Source: UBA2561 sp964577275 (GTDB lineage Bacteria; Bacteroidota; Bacteroidia; Cytophagales; Thermoflexibacteraceae). Taken from it: a DNA stretch of 64,000 bases. Position numbers and translations under genes: made by a program. Where the stretch lies: NCBI GenBank assembly GCA_964577275.1, contig CAZNYR010000001.1:44821-108820 (forward strand), written 5' to 3'. The notes below the pieces were generated by a model. That model did no database searches and had not been told where the DNA came from. It worked only from the letters and a program-made list of their open reading frames with translations. Position 1 is the first letter of the stretch, and the number at the start of each line of letters is the position of its first letter. Positions 16,482 through 25,463 of the stretch are shown piece by piece.

Positions 16482-17618
16482 TTATGCTAATCTAAATGCC
16501 CGAATGAGTCGTCCAATCTGTGCGGCAGTTTTCTGAATTAAAATTGGTGCATTTTTCACCGAATCCTCGCTGGAAAGCGGTCTATCGGTAATCGAAAAAA
16601 TAGCGGTCATGCCTGCCTGATGTAAGGTTTCGGTCTTATTTTCAACCATTCCTGCAATGCCAATACACGGGATGCCGTGCTTTTTGGCAAGGCGTGCCAT
16701 CCCAAAAGGTAATTTCCCAAAGGGCGTTTGGGCATCAATTCGTCCTTCGCCCGTGATGACAAAATCGGTATTGGGCAGGTATTTTTCGACCTCAATAAGT
16801 TCAGAAATTAACTGAAAACCGTTGCATAATTCGGTATTCAAGAAGGCATAAAACCCTGCGCCTAAGCCGCCTGCTGCGCCCGCACCTTCCACGTCCGAAA
16901 TGGCTTTATCAAACTGATTTAGAACGACTTGATAAAATTTTTGTAAGGCATTTTCCAGTATTTCGATTTGTGCTTGGGTTGCGCCTTTTTGTTGGGCATA
17001 AGTACGCGTGGCACCATTTTTGCCTAACAAGGGGTTAGAAACATCGCACGCCACCCGAAAACTGGCATCTTTGAGGCGCAAATCTAAGCCTGATAAATCA
17101 ATTTGATACAATTTTTGGAGTTCTGCGCCTCCATTTTGGAGTAATTTTCCGTTTTTATCCAGAAATTTTGCGCCCAAAGCCTGCATCATGCCCAAGCCCG
17201 CATCGTTGGTTGCGCTACCTCCTAAACCAATAATAAACTTTCGACAACCATGCGCTAAAGCATTGATAATCAGTTCACCAACGCCATAAGATGAGGTTAT
17301 TAATGGATTTTTTTCGTGAGCATCAAGCAAAGGCAATCCGATGATTTTTGCCGTTTCGATGACGGCTGTTCCGTCTGCCAAAATCCCGAATTCAGTCGTC
17401 ATTTTTCGTCCGATGGGGTCGGTAGCTTCCATGCTAACTATCTGATTTTGAGCATTTTTTGTAATGACACTTAGTGTTCCTTCGCCGCCATCTGCTTGGG
17501 GCATGACCACCATTTTGGCGCGCGGAAAAACTTCAGTAAGTCCTATGACGATATTTTCGGCGACCGCTTCAGCCGATAAACATCTTTTGAATGAATCTGG
17601 GGCGATAATGATTCTCAT
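16482..17618 (-). CDS. glxK: Glycerate kinase
   Basis: The 378-residue cytoplasmic enzyme phosphorylates glycerate with ATP, feeding it into glycolysis. It belongs to the GarK/GlxK family: APDSFKRCLSA at the N terminus, PQADGGEGTL (near 40-49), GLGGSATNDAGLGMMQALGA (about 132-151) and TGEGRIDAQTPFGKLP (near 290). Length and motifs are complete. No other glycerate or glyoxylate pathway gene is adjacent. The start at 17618 (MRIIIAPDSFK) is the family's normal beginning. Confidence 0.95.
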   Translation of the reverse strand: MRIIIAPDSFKRCLSAEAVAENIVIGLTEVFPRAKMVVMPQADGGEGTLSVITKNAQNQIVSMEATDPIGRKMTTEFGILADGTAVIETAKIIGLPLLDAHEKNPLITSSYGVGELIINALAHGCRKFIIGLGGSATNDAGLGMMQALGAKFLDKNGKLLQNGGAELQKLYQIDLSGLDLRLKDASFRVACDVSNPLLGKNGATRTYAQQKGATQAQIEILENALQKFYQVVLNQFDKAISDVEGAGAAGGLGAGFYAFLNTELCNGFQLISELIEVEKYLPNTDFVITGEGRIDAQTPFGKLPFGMARLAKKHGIPCIGIAGMVENKTETLHQAGMTAIFSITDRPLSSEDSVKNAPILIQKTAAQIGRLIRAFRLA

Positions 17619-17729
17619 ACGTACATTTTTTCAGAGTGATAAAAACTTTGAAAGTACGGTATTTTCTTTGAAAAATAGAAATCCAAACTGTTAATTTATA
17701 GGAATATTTTTGGTGGATATAAAAAAATT

Positions 17730-17756
17730 GCCAAAACCCGTGATTTGGGTTTTGGC
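17730..17756 (-). terminator. Terminator after the lipoprotein gene
   Basis: GCCAAAACCC (17730-17739) and GGGTTTTGGC (17747-17756) form a perfect 10-bp stem; the minus strand continues with AATTTTTTT. It lies about 40 bp past the stop of the gene at 17796-18452. Confidence 0.9.
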
Positions 17757-17795
17757 ACGAATCCAAAAAAATCGTCAGAAAGTGCTTGCCGAAAA

Positions 17796-18452
17796 TTATT
17801 TTTTGAGTTTGGCTTCGTTAGCGATTTTGATTTTGCCTGCCAAAATTTCGTTAATATTTCCGCTCAAACTCAATTCTTTTTTGTTTGTATGTAATTTATA
17901 ATCTCGATTGGTAGATTTTTTGAATTTTTCGGAAGTCCGCATGATGTGTTTATAGGAGGCACGCTGAAGCATATTTTTGGCTTCCTGCTCGTGGGTTTCA
18001 TCGAGGGTTTCAAGTACTCTTTTAAGGTAAAAATTACTGGAACGTATGAGGGTTTTTTTGGTAAAATCATAGATTTCGAGAGGTTCTGGCGGATAATCAC
18101 CTTCTTGGGTATTCATGCTGGAGAGCGCATGGTTGAGTGCATCGGTATTTTTAAAACGAAATTGTACCCCAAAAATATATTTTTTAAGGTCTTTGATGCC
18201 TTTTGCTTCCGAAATTCCATCGAGTTGATTGAGGCGTTTGGCACTCCGAATAAATGCGGAATCTAATCCGACCAAAGGCATTTCTGAATCATTTATCTTC
18301 TTGTTAATCAGGTGTTTACTTTGTGCCATATCCAAAATCAAGGCATATTTTCCCGAACCATCCGCCCGAATACTAATCTCTTCTCTCAATTCAAAACAAC
18401 TGGTTAAGCTGCATAAACTAAAGAGTACAAAACAGATGTAATGTAATTTCAT
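17796..18452 (-). CDS. Lipoprotein of unknown function
   Basis: The 218-residue protein has a lipoprotein signal ending LTSC (Cys19). The mature part begins with a beta-rich segment (FELREEISIRADGSGKYALI), a pattern seen in Bacteroidota lipoproteins that follow with helical, lysine-rich stretches, as here (about 140-190). The C terminus is also basic. I do not recognise the family. It is monocistronic with its own terminator. A dyad element lies 68 bp upstream with a TTAATTTG box at 18481-18488, giving a leader of about 28 nt. Confidence 0.65.
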   Translation of the reverse strand: MKLHYICFVLFSLCSLTSCFELREEISIRADGSGKYALILDMAQSKHLINKKINDSEMPLVGLDSAFIRSAKRLNQLDGISEAKGIKDLKKYIFGVQFRFKNTDALNHALSSMNTQEGDYPPEPLEIYDFTKKTLIRSSNFYLKRVLETLDETHEQEAKNMLQRASYKHIMRTSEKFKKSTNRDYKLHTNKKELSLSGNINEILAGKIKIANEAKLKK

Positions 18453-18480
18453 AAAATTGCTTTTTTAATTTTCTTAGATT

Positions 18481-18560
18481 CAAATTAAATGGTATTGCGT
18501 ATTAAGACGATATAATTATTTGAAAATCAATAAATTACATTTCAAATTTCAAACGAAATT
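18481..18560. repeat. Dyad element copy C (core 18520-18530)
   Basis: On the plus strand, the stretch from 18492 through TAAATTA at 18531-18537 matches the copy at 51147-51197 in about 40 of 47 positions. The perfect core is TTGAAAATCAA. Read on the minus strand it faces the lipoprotein gene, and TTAATTTG (ending at 18481) followed by AATC imitates the far end of the other copies. The element is therefore nearly symmetrical in organisation. Confidence 0.65.
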
Positions 18561-18575
18561 CATATCGGTACCGAA

Positions 18576-19340
18576 TCAAGCGTATTTGGTGATAAAACTC
18601 ATGAACCATGTACCGAAAAATAATTTAAAAATCGAAATCAAGACGACCAAAATTAATAATCGCCGAGTCCATCTTGCGGCGGTTTTACTTTTGAGGGCAA
18701 ATCTGGCGGCAAGTTGTGCGCCAGCGACCTGTCCGATGGCAGTTACTGCGCCATAGACCCAATGCACTTGGTTTTGGTACATAAAAATAGCGAGAGCAGG
18801 AAGGGTAAGCATGAAAACCAACACCAATTTGAGGGCATTGCTTTCAGTCAAATTGAGTCCGCACCGAAGGACAAAAACCGCCAACATCAGCACGCCTACG
18901 CCAGCCTGCACAAATCCGCCATAAAACCCTACGGCAAATAACAAAATTATTGTCAAAGGAGCTAATTTTTGTGGCATTTGGCTTTGTTCTCGTAGCCATT
19001 TTTTGGGTTTTAAGACAATGATAATCAGCATCAAAAACATCACAAAACCGATGGCATATTCCATGTTTTGAGCCGAAATTTGGGAAGCCAATGCTGCGCC
19101 CAATATTGCGCCTACGACCATCGGAAGGACAAAACGAAGCAAGGAATTCTTTTTGATTTTCCCGTTTTGGGCAAAAGTAGTGGCAGCGGTCAGGCTTTGT
19201 AACAGCACGCCAATACGGTTGGTGGCATTGGCAATATCGGCGGGTAAATGCCCAATATTCATAAAAATTGAGAGCGTAATGAGCGAGCCACTGCCTGCCA
19301 ACGTATTGATAAATCCAGCCAGCGCACCGCCCAAAATCAT
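18576..19340 (-). CDS. TSUP (TauE/SafE) family membrane permease
   Basis: A seven- or eight-helix inner-membrane protein. The family signature GGALAGFINTLAGSGSLIT is near the N terminus, and the second half repeats it as GFYGGFVQAGVGVLML. These proteins export sulfite, organosulfonates or related anions; the substrate here is unknown. The start is uncertain. ATG 19436 would put the first 20 codons inside the susD terminator hairpin, so I prefer ATG 19340 (254 residues), with TTG 19367 (MENYSIYIAM) also possible. It lies downstream of susD on the same strand but is separated by that terminator. Confidence 0.85.
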   Translation of the reverse strand: MILGGALAGFINTLAGSGSLITLSIFMNIGHLPADIANATNRIGVLLQSLTAATTFAQNGKIKKNSLLRFVLPMVVGAILGAALASQISAQNMEYAIGFVMFLMLIIIVLKPKKWLREQSQMPQKLAPLTIILLFAVGFYGGFVQAGVGVLMLAVFVLRCGLNLTESNALKLVLVFMLTLPALAIFMYQNQVHWVYGAVTAIGQVAGAQLAARFALKSKTAARWTRRLLILVVLISIFKLFFGTWFMSFITKYA

Positions 19341-19394
19341 GGCAATATAAATCGAATAATTTTCCAAATTGAGGTTTGTTTTTTTGATAAAAAA

Positions 19395-19423
19395 AACCAA
19401 CGCTTCGTGTTGAAGCGTTGGTT
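19395..19423 (-). terminator. Terminator of the susC-susD operon
   Basis: AACCAACGCTTC (19395-19406) and GAAGCGTTGGTT (19412-19423) make a perfect 12-bp stem around GTGTT; the minus strand continues with a T run. It sits 25 bp past the susD stop and separates it from the TSUP permease gene. Confidence 0.9.
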
Positions 19424-19447
19424 GTTTGTAATTCATTCAAAATCAGA

Positions 19448-20860
19448 TTAATAACCCGCATTCTGAACTAAACTTGTATTCAAGTCTAATTCTCGTTGTG
19501 GAATCGGCATGACGGTTCGGGTTGCGCCTAACTGGGATTCGGCAAAATATGGGTCTCCTGCCGGTCGCAAGGCTTTTCCTTGTCGCAATAAATCCATTCG
19601 GCGGTGTCCCTCAAAGCACAATTCTTTACGTCTTTCTTCGGCAATTGCCTCCAAAAAAGCATCTTTGGAAGCAAAATCACTTGTACTAAAAGTGGCTACG
19701 CCTGCACGAGTTCGCAAGGTATTTATCAAGGAAATGGATTCGGCATTCACGCCATTCAATTCGGCTAATGCTTCGGCTCGGTTCAAGTACATTTCTGTCA
19801 TGCGTAGAATCGGCACGTTATCGGTATTATTTATGCCGTCTTTAAATTTGGTCGTGTAAGCATTTCCGTTCATAATCAAATGCAAATCGGTAAATCGTTT
19901 GTCATTTTCATCAAAAGAGGCTAATAAATATTCCGAAAATAAGGCATCGCCTCGCCCGCCAAGTTCGGCAGGCTGATAATAGCTTGCCCAACCGCCAGAG
20001 CCTGTTCGTCCGTTATCGGTTGCTGAGTTTTGCAAAGAAAAAATTTCTTCTGGCGTATTTTTGCTGTAAAAACTAAAATCGCTCGCCAAAGAAAATGCGC
20101 CACCATCGATGGTTTGCTGGGCAAAAGTAGCGGCTTGTTGCCACTCGCCACGATACAAATGCAATCGAGAAAGCAAAGCCCGTGCGGCACTTTTTGAGGC
20201 TCGTGTATTATTTCCGTCAGATAAAGCGGCTTCGGCTTCGGTCAAATCTTTTTGGATTTGGGTGTGAACCTCATTGACGGTAGCTCGTGCAGGAAGTAAA
20301 ACTTTGCCTGTGTACGCCTCAAGTACCAATGGCACTCCGGGACGGTTTCCATTTTCGACCTGATAGGGGTGTGCAAAGGAATTAACCAACTGGAAATAAG
20401 TCAAGGCACGCATGAATTTGGCTTCTGCCACAAACTGGGCTTTTTCTTCGGCACTAAATCCGGCATCATCAACGTTCGGAACGTTGGCAATGACGGCATT
20501 TGCCGCCAAAATAACTCGGAAGTGGTCGCGCCAAACGCTTTGTAACGACGTATTATTAGATAATGTAGCGTAATTATTAATATCTTGTAGGGTAATAAAT
20601 GAACCGATAAAGTTCACATTATCAGCCATATACTCATTAATAACGGCTAACATCGCCCCAAAGGCTTCCAAATCCTGCGCTCGGCTATATACACCCATCA
20701 ACGAGCCTTGTGCCGTGAGTTCGTCCGCAAATGCCAGTTCGGTAGAAAGTGATTGTTGCGGGTTAATTTGCAAATCATCCTCGCCACACGAGGAGAGCGT
20801 CAGTGCGCCTGCCATAAAAAAGGCAGTGGCATATTTATTGATTTTATAATTAAATTTCAT
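19448..20860 (-). CDS. SusD/RagB family outer-membrane nutrient-binding lipoprotein
   Basis: The 470-residue lipoprotein (signal ending LSSC, Cys25) is the surface lid that captures substrate for the adjoining SusC channel. Family features include the helical TPR-like N-terminal half (VNEYMADNV region, RALTYFQLVNSFA) and the C-terminal LRTRAGV and ERRKELCFEGHRRMDLLRQGKAL blocks, which are the most conserved part of the family. It is 41 bp downstream of susC in the same operon. No glycosidase, peptidase or sulfatase is linked, so the substrate cannot be read from context. Confidence 0.95.
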   Translation of the reverse strand: MKFNYKINKYATAFFMAGALTLSSCGEDDLQINPQQSLSTELAFADELTAQGSLMGVYSRAQDLEAFGAMLAVINEYMADNVNFIGSFITLQDINNYATLSNNTSLQSVWRDHFRVILAANAVIANVPNVDDAGFSAEEKAQFVAEAKFMRALTYFQLVNSFAHPYQVENGNRPGVPLVLEAYTGKVLLPARATVNEVHTQIQKDLTEAEAALSDGNNTRASKSAARALLSRLHLYRGEWQQAATFAQQTIDGGAFSLASDFSFYSKNTPEEIFSLQNSATDNGRTGSGGWASYYQPAELGGRGDALFSEYLLASFDENDKRFTDLHLIMNGNAYTTKFKDGINNTDNVPILRMTEMYLNRAEALAELNGVNAESISLINTLRTRAGVATFSTSDFASKDAFLEAIAEERRKELCFEGHRRMDLLRQGKALRPAGDPYFAESQLGATRTVMPIPQRELDLNTSLVQNAGY

Positions 20861-20901
20861 GTTGTTTTCAAGTTTAAATTTTTGACCATAAATAATGATG
20901 C

Positions 20902-23877
20902 TTAAAAGCCAAGACTTACGCCGAAAGTATAAGTTTGTGCCTGCGGAGGCGTAAAGAATGATTCGCCTTGCGCCAAGTTATCTGCACCCAAGCCATTCAA
21001 TTCGGGGTCGCCGATGCCTTGATAATTTGTGATTGTCCATAGGTTTTGTCCCATGACATAGAATCGGGCTTTGGTCAAAAATTTGGTTTTATCCAAAATT
21101 TCCTTCGGCAATGAATATCCCAAAGAAACGTTCCGCAACCGAATAAACGAACCATCCATCAACTGCGCCGAAGACGACTGTGCAAAAAGTCGTGCCGTAG
21201 GGCTTGACATCGAAGGAGCGTGCGTGTTATCGCCCGGTTGTTTCCAATAATCCAGCATTTTGGTTCGTTTATTAAAACCTGATGCGACATTATCCGTAAA
21301 CTGGATACTTCTATCCATGACCTTGTTTCCTTGCGTGAAATTGAAAAAGACATTCAAATCCAAGCCTTTGTATCGGAAATTGTTGGTAAAACCACCCGTT
21401 AAGGTCGGAATTGCAGACCCCACATAGACCCTGTCGCCCGCCGAAGGAGAAGTCGTTACTTCGCCATCTTTGGTCAGCCATTCGGCATCGCCTGTTTCGG
21501 CATTAATGCCTTTATAACGAATCAAGAAAAATTCATTGACGGATTTGCCTTGAACCGCACGTTGTGAGGTAGTACCCGGAATGAAATTATTGCCTAAATC
21601 ATCCACGTTATCGTCAGGTAATTCCGTGATTTGGTTCTTCAGGAAGCCCATATTGAGGCTGGTTGTCCACGTAAATCCATTATTCTGAACATTCGTAGTA
21701 TTAATCAATAAATCTACACCCGTGTTCTGCATTTTACCAATATTTTGGAGAATCGACGCAAAACCTGTCGTGTAAGGTAATGGGACAGAAATCAAAAGCC
21801 CCGTACTGTTTTTGTTCCAATAACTTGCCTCAACCGAAACTCGATTATCCAAGAAACTGGCATTCAAGGTAAAGTCAAATTGGGCAGTTTCTTCCCAGCT
21901 CAAGTTCGGATTATCTGCCTGTGTAGGGCGCAAACCTGCAATTCCTGCATAATCTGAATCTACGCCACCGCCATAAAGTCCTAACGCTCCGAAATTGCTG
22001 ATTCGGTCATTACCCGAAGTTCCGTAACTGGCTTTGATTTTCAAATCATCAAAAATATCCAAGTTTTTGATAAAATCTTCTTCAATCAATAACCAACCTG
22101 CCGAAACCGCCCAAAACGTACCAAATCGGTTGTTTGCACCAAATCGAGATGAACCATCACGCCGCAAAGAAGCCTCAAACAAATATTTATCTTTGAATCG
22201 GTAGTTCAAGCGTCCGAATGTGGAAGCCAATGCCCAACCTGAACCCGTTGAACTGGTCAAAGTAGGCGTTGCTGCCGAACCCACGTTAGGCAACTGGTCG
22301 CTGACAAATCCCGAACCTTCTACGGCAATCGACTGATATTCAGAGGTTTCGTAGCTTGTTCCCAATAAAACATTGACGTAATGGTCTTCGCTCAATTCAG
22401 GCGTATAGTTCAATGTGGTTGAATTTAACCATTTATTATCCTGCAAAACTCGTTTATAACCATAACCACCCGGTGAAACAATTTCGGGGTCTCGGATGGT
22501 TTCCTCAGTCTGTACCAAGTCAATACCAAAATCCGTTTTTAAGGTCAAACCTTTGATAACATCCCACGAAGCGTAAGCATTGGCGGTGGTTCGTTTGGAA
22601 ATAAGCATCCGAGTACTCAAGGCTTCAATCGCCAATACGTTAGCAATAAAACCTGTATTCGTGAAACTGCCATCTTCGTTATATGCCTGAACATAAGGAA
22701 TTTGCAAAAGCGAAGAGGTCAAAGGGGCAAACGTACTGTTATCCGAGTTGATTCGGTCGTTGTTCATTTGCGACACGGCGATATTTGCACCAAATCGAAT
22801 TTTGTCATTGGCTTGATGCGATAAATTCAAACGTGCGTTAAGTCTATCAACCTCATTACCAATCGTATAGGAAGATTGATTAAAATATGTACCGCCCAAA
22901 TAAAATTTGGTTTTTTCCGAACCGCCCGCCGCAGAAAGCGAATACGAATTGGTTTTACCTGTCCGTATTACCTCATCACGCCATGCAAACGTAGGGTCAT
23001 TTCCAAAATCAACTGCGGATGCACCTTGTCCTACTCGGTATTCATTTCGGTAGGTTCGGTATTCATCGGCATCCATCATGTCGGTCAAATTGGTAACATT
23101 GGACATCCCCGTAAAATAATCCAAACTAATGCTTGTTTTTTCTGATTTACCTTTTTTGGTCGTAATCAAAATAACTCCATTTGCACCTCGTGAACCATAA
23201 ATGGCTACGGCAGCCGCATCTTTGAGAACGGTCATGGATTCAATATCATTGGGGTTCAAATCAGCGATAGGGTTCAGTGCATCTGCACCTTGACCATTAG
23301 AATACTCACCATCATTCAAAGGCACGCCATCAACTACATAAAGAGGCGAAGAACCTGCATTTAATGAAGCGACACCACGAACACGAATCGTGGCGTTACT
23401 ACCCAAAACCCCAGAAGCACCGACCATCTGAACGCCTGCGGCTTGTCCTTGCAATAATTCTTGTGGGCTAACCACAGGCATATTTTCAAATTTGTCAGAA
23501 TTGACCTTAGATGTGGACTGAATCGAAAGTCTGGTACTTTGCTCGCCATAACCTACGACCACGACCTCATCCAAAAACTTATTATCCAATTTCATCGAAA
23601 TATTAATCGTGGTTTGACTTCCGATTTCGATTTCTTGGTCAGAAAATCCTACAAAGCTGAAAACCAGCGTTGTAGCGCCATCAGGCATTTGGAGCGTGTA
23701 ATTCCCGTCCGTATCCGAAACGGTTCCTGTCGAAGTACCTTTGACGGCAATGTTTACGCCAATCAGAGCCTCGCCAGACTCCGCCGAAGTAACCTTGCCC
23801 GATACGGTGCTTTGCGCCATGGCATTCGTGCATAGCATGAAGACCAACGCAACCAAAAAAAGTAGTCCTTTTCTCAT
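20902..23877 (-). CDS. SusC/RagA family TonB-linked outer-membrane transporter
   Basis: From ATG 23877 (MRKGLLFLVALVF, cleavage after AMAQ at 22) the protein is 991 residues. A carboxypeptidase-like regulatory domain (VSGKVTSAESGEALIGVNI; about 25-110) is followed by the TonB-box/plug region (DEVVVVGYGEQ, QGQAAGVQMV) and a 22-strand barrel ending in an aromatic residue (FGVSLGF). It imports oligomeric nutrients powered by TonB-ExbBD. An upstream in-frame start at 23913 lacks signal-peptide character. Together with susD it forms a two-gene uptake operon; sequence does not identify the ligand. Confidence 0.96.
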   Translation of the reverse strand: MRKGLLFLVALVFMLCTNAMAQSTVSGKVTSAESGEALIGVNIAVKGTSTGTVSDTDGNYTLQMPDGATTLVFSFVGFSDQEIEIGSQTTINISMKLDNKFLDEVVVVGYGEQSTRLSIQSTSKVNSDKFENMPVVSPQELLQGQAAGVQMVGASGVLGSNATIRVRGVASLNAGSSPLYVVDGVPLNDGEYSNGQGADALNPIADLNPNDIESMTVLKDAAAVAIYGSRGANGVILITTKKGKSEKTSISLDYFTGMSNVTNLTDMMDADEYRTYRNEYRVGQGASAVDFGNDPTFAWRDEVIRTGKTNSYSLSAAGGSEKTKFYLGGTYFNQSSYTIGNEVDRLNARLNLSHQANDKIRFGANIAVSQMNNDRINSDNSTFAPLTSSLLQIPYVQAYNEDGSFTNTGFIANVLAIEALSTRMLISKRTTANAYASWDVIKGLTLKTDFGIDLVQTEETIRDPEIVSPGGYGYKRVLQDNKWLNSTTLNYTPELSEDHYVNVLLGTSYETSEYQSIAVEGSGFVSDQLPNVGSAATPTLTSSTGSGWALASTFGRLNYRFKDKYLFEASLRRDGSSRFGANNRFGTFWAVSAGWLLIEEDFIKNLDIFDDLKIKASYGTSGNDRISNFGALGLYGGGVDSDYAGIAGLRPTQADNPNLSWEETAQFDFTLNASFLDNRVSVEASYWNKNSTGLLISVPLPYTTGFASILQNIGKMQNTGVDLLINTTNVQNNGFTWTTSLNMGFLKNQITELPDDNVDDLGNNFIPGTTSQRAVQGKSVNEFFLIRYKGINAETGDAEWLTKDGEVTTSPSAGDRVYVGSAIPTLTGGFTNNFRYKGLDLNVFFNFTQGNKVMDRSIQFTDNVASGFNKRTKMLDYWKQPGDNTHAPSMSSPTARLFAQSSSAQLMDGSFIRLRNVSLGYSLPKEILDKTKFLTKARFYVMGQNLWTITNYQGIGDPELNGLGADNLAQGESFFTPPQAQTYTFGVSLGF

Positions 23878-24168
23878 GAGTGTGTATAAATTAAAATAAT
23901 GAATAATTTGCATAACAAGTATTATGCGTGCTACGTGTAGTAAGTGTAATGTTGTGGTCGAAAAACAAATATTTTGTGATTATAAATTTAGTGTTTCTTC
24001 TGATGGGCGGGAATCATCCCAGAAATAAGAAATATACCAATCATGTAAAATGTGGGAATCGAAAAGATAGTTTAATTTGTCGGAGTAGTGTAAATGGTTT
24101 TTCATGTTATTGTGTGTTTTTATGAGTATTGGTCAATTTCAGTGTAATAATACGCAAAAATGAACAAA
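23878..24168. other. Upstream region of susC with an inverted repeat
   Basis: GCATAA (23910-23915) and TTATGC (23922-23927) form a perfect 6-6-6 inverted repeat 33 bp before the susC ATG, a place where an operator could block or guide transcription. A short plus-strand frame at 23928-24125 has no gene-like features. No regulator gene (anti-sigma, SusR-like) adjoins the operon. Confidence 0.4.
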
Positions 24169-24202
24169 CAAATCAAAAAAAAGTTTACATTTTTTTGATT
24201 TG
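24169..24202 (-). terminator. Terminator after the type III polyketide synthase gene
   Basis: CAAATCAAAAAA (24169-24180) pairs with TTTTTTGATTTG (24191-24202). The stem is A-T rich and on the minus strand ends in TGTTTG. It lies 21 bp past the polyketide synthase stop. Confidence 0.6.
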
Positions 24203-24222
24203 AATTGTAAATTATAGGCAAT

Positions 24223-25305
24223 TTAATAGCCTAAAACGGCACTTTCTATCGTCAATCCCGGTCCGAATGCCATGGCTAAAACTTTGTTTTTGTGTTGATT
24301 AGCCTGATATTTTTGCATCATTTGGCTTAGGACAAACCAAACCGTTACAGATGACATATTTCCGTAATTTTTCAAGATTTCATACGCCGATTCATGGCAC
24401 GAAGCTGGCAAATCCAAAGCCCGTTCGATACTTTCTAATATCTTTTTGCCGCCCGGGTGTGTCGCAAAATGACGTATTTCTGTCAATTCGATGTCCAGAT
24501 TTCGGCATAAATCTTCGACCAAATTTTTGATATTTTTTTCCAAAATCGAAGGTACATACGCCGATAAACGCATATCAAACCCAAAATCCCGAATCATCCA
24601 AGCCATATCTTGTTTGCCTTCGGATGCCAGCCCACAATAAAACCCATTGATTTCCAATGAATTAGGTCGGTTTTCGGACTCAATCAAAGCCACCGAAGCA
24701 CCATCAGCAAAAATGGCATTGGACAACAAATGGTCGGGCAAGGTCGAATTTTGAAGATGAATCGTACACAATTCGACATGGATAATCAGGACTTTGGCAT
24801 TTTTTTCGGCTCGACAAAAGGCATCCGCTACCTTCAGCGCATTGAATGCCCCATAACATCCCATAAAATTGATGCAAGTCCGTTTGGTGTTTGAGGGCAG
24901 ATTTAATTTTTCAATAATTTCAATATCCAAACCTGGTGCATACATTCCCGTACAACTGACCGTAATCAGATGCGTAATTTCCTGTTTATCAAGGCTTTGA
25001 TTTCTAAAACAATCTGCAATCGCATCCAAAGCTAAGGGCAAGGCTTCCTGTTCATAAAGTGCCATGCGTTGGGCGGTAGTCGGGAAATTATTTTTTCTAA
25101 AGAACTGAAAATCAGAGGTTTTTATCGAATCTTCCAGAACCGAATAACGTTTTTCGATGCCCGAAGCTCGATACAGAATTTTCAATTTTCGATGCGCTAT
25201 TTCGGATAATTCCAAGACACCCGATACAAAATTGGCTGACTGCTCCCGTGTGATTTCGTAAATTGGCACAGCCGTTCCGATAGAAGTAATGTAAGATTTT
25301 TTCAT
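24223..25305 (-). CDS. Type III polyketide synthase (chalcone/stilbene synthase-like)
   Basis: The 360-residue homodimeric thiolase-fold enzyme extends a starter acyl-CoA with malonyl-CoA and cyclises it. The Cys-His-Asn triad is visible: Cys150 in INFMGCYGAFN, His283 in FATHPGGKK and Asn316 in LKNYGNMSS. The GFDMRLS and FGPGLTIES blocks are family standard. Bacterial relatives make alkylpyrones, alkylresorcinols or similar phenolic lipids; which one is unknown. No methyltransferase, oxidase or acyl-CoA ligase is adjacent. It is divergent from a site-2 protease with 158 bp between starts. FabH-type ketosynthase is excluded by the triad context. Confidence 0.9.
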   Translation of the reverse strand: MKKSYITSIGTAVPIYEITREQSANFVSGVLELSEIAHRKLKILYRASGIEKRYSVLEDSIKTSDFQFFRKNNFPTTAQRMALYEQEALPLALDAIADCFRNQSLDKQEITHLITVSCTGMYAPGLDIEIIEKLNLPSNTKRTCINFMGCYGAFNALKVADAFCRAEKNAKVLIIHVELCTIHLQNSTLPDHLLSNAIFADGASVALIESENRPNSLEINGFYCGLASEGKQDMAWMIRDFGFDMRLSAYVPSILEKNIKNLVEDLCRNLDIELTEIRHFATHPGGKKILESIERALDLPASCHESAYEILKNYGNMSSVTVWFVLSQMMQKYQANQHKNKVLAMAFGPGLTIESAVLGY

Positions 25306-25463
25306 AATTTGTATCTTTTGGAATCGGAAAATAGGGCAATATTTGGTTTTGATTCCGATAATCTTTTGTCAAAAATAACTACAATCCCGAATTTTAGTTT
25401 GATAACAAAAGAAATCGGAGTAATTTCCGACCAAAAGTCGGCAAACTGACAATGTAAATACGC

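Noticed and set aside
23928..24125. 65-residue plus-strand frame upstream of susC
   Set aside because: It lies in the susC upstream region opposite to transcription, with no start context, no conserved features and odd cysteine content.
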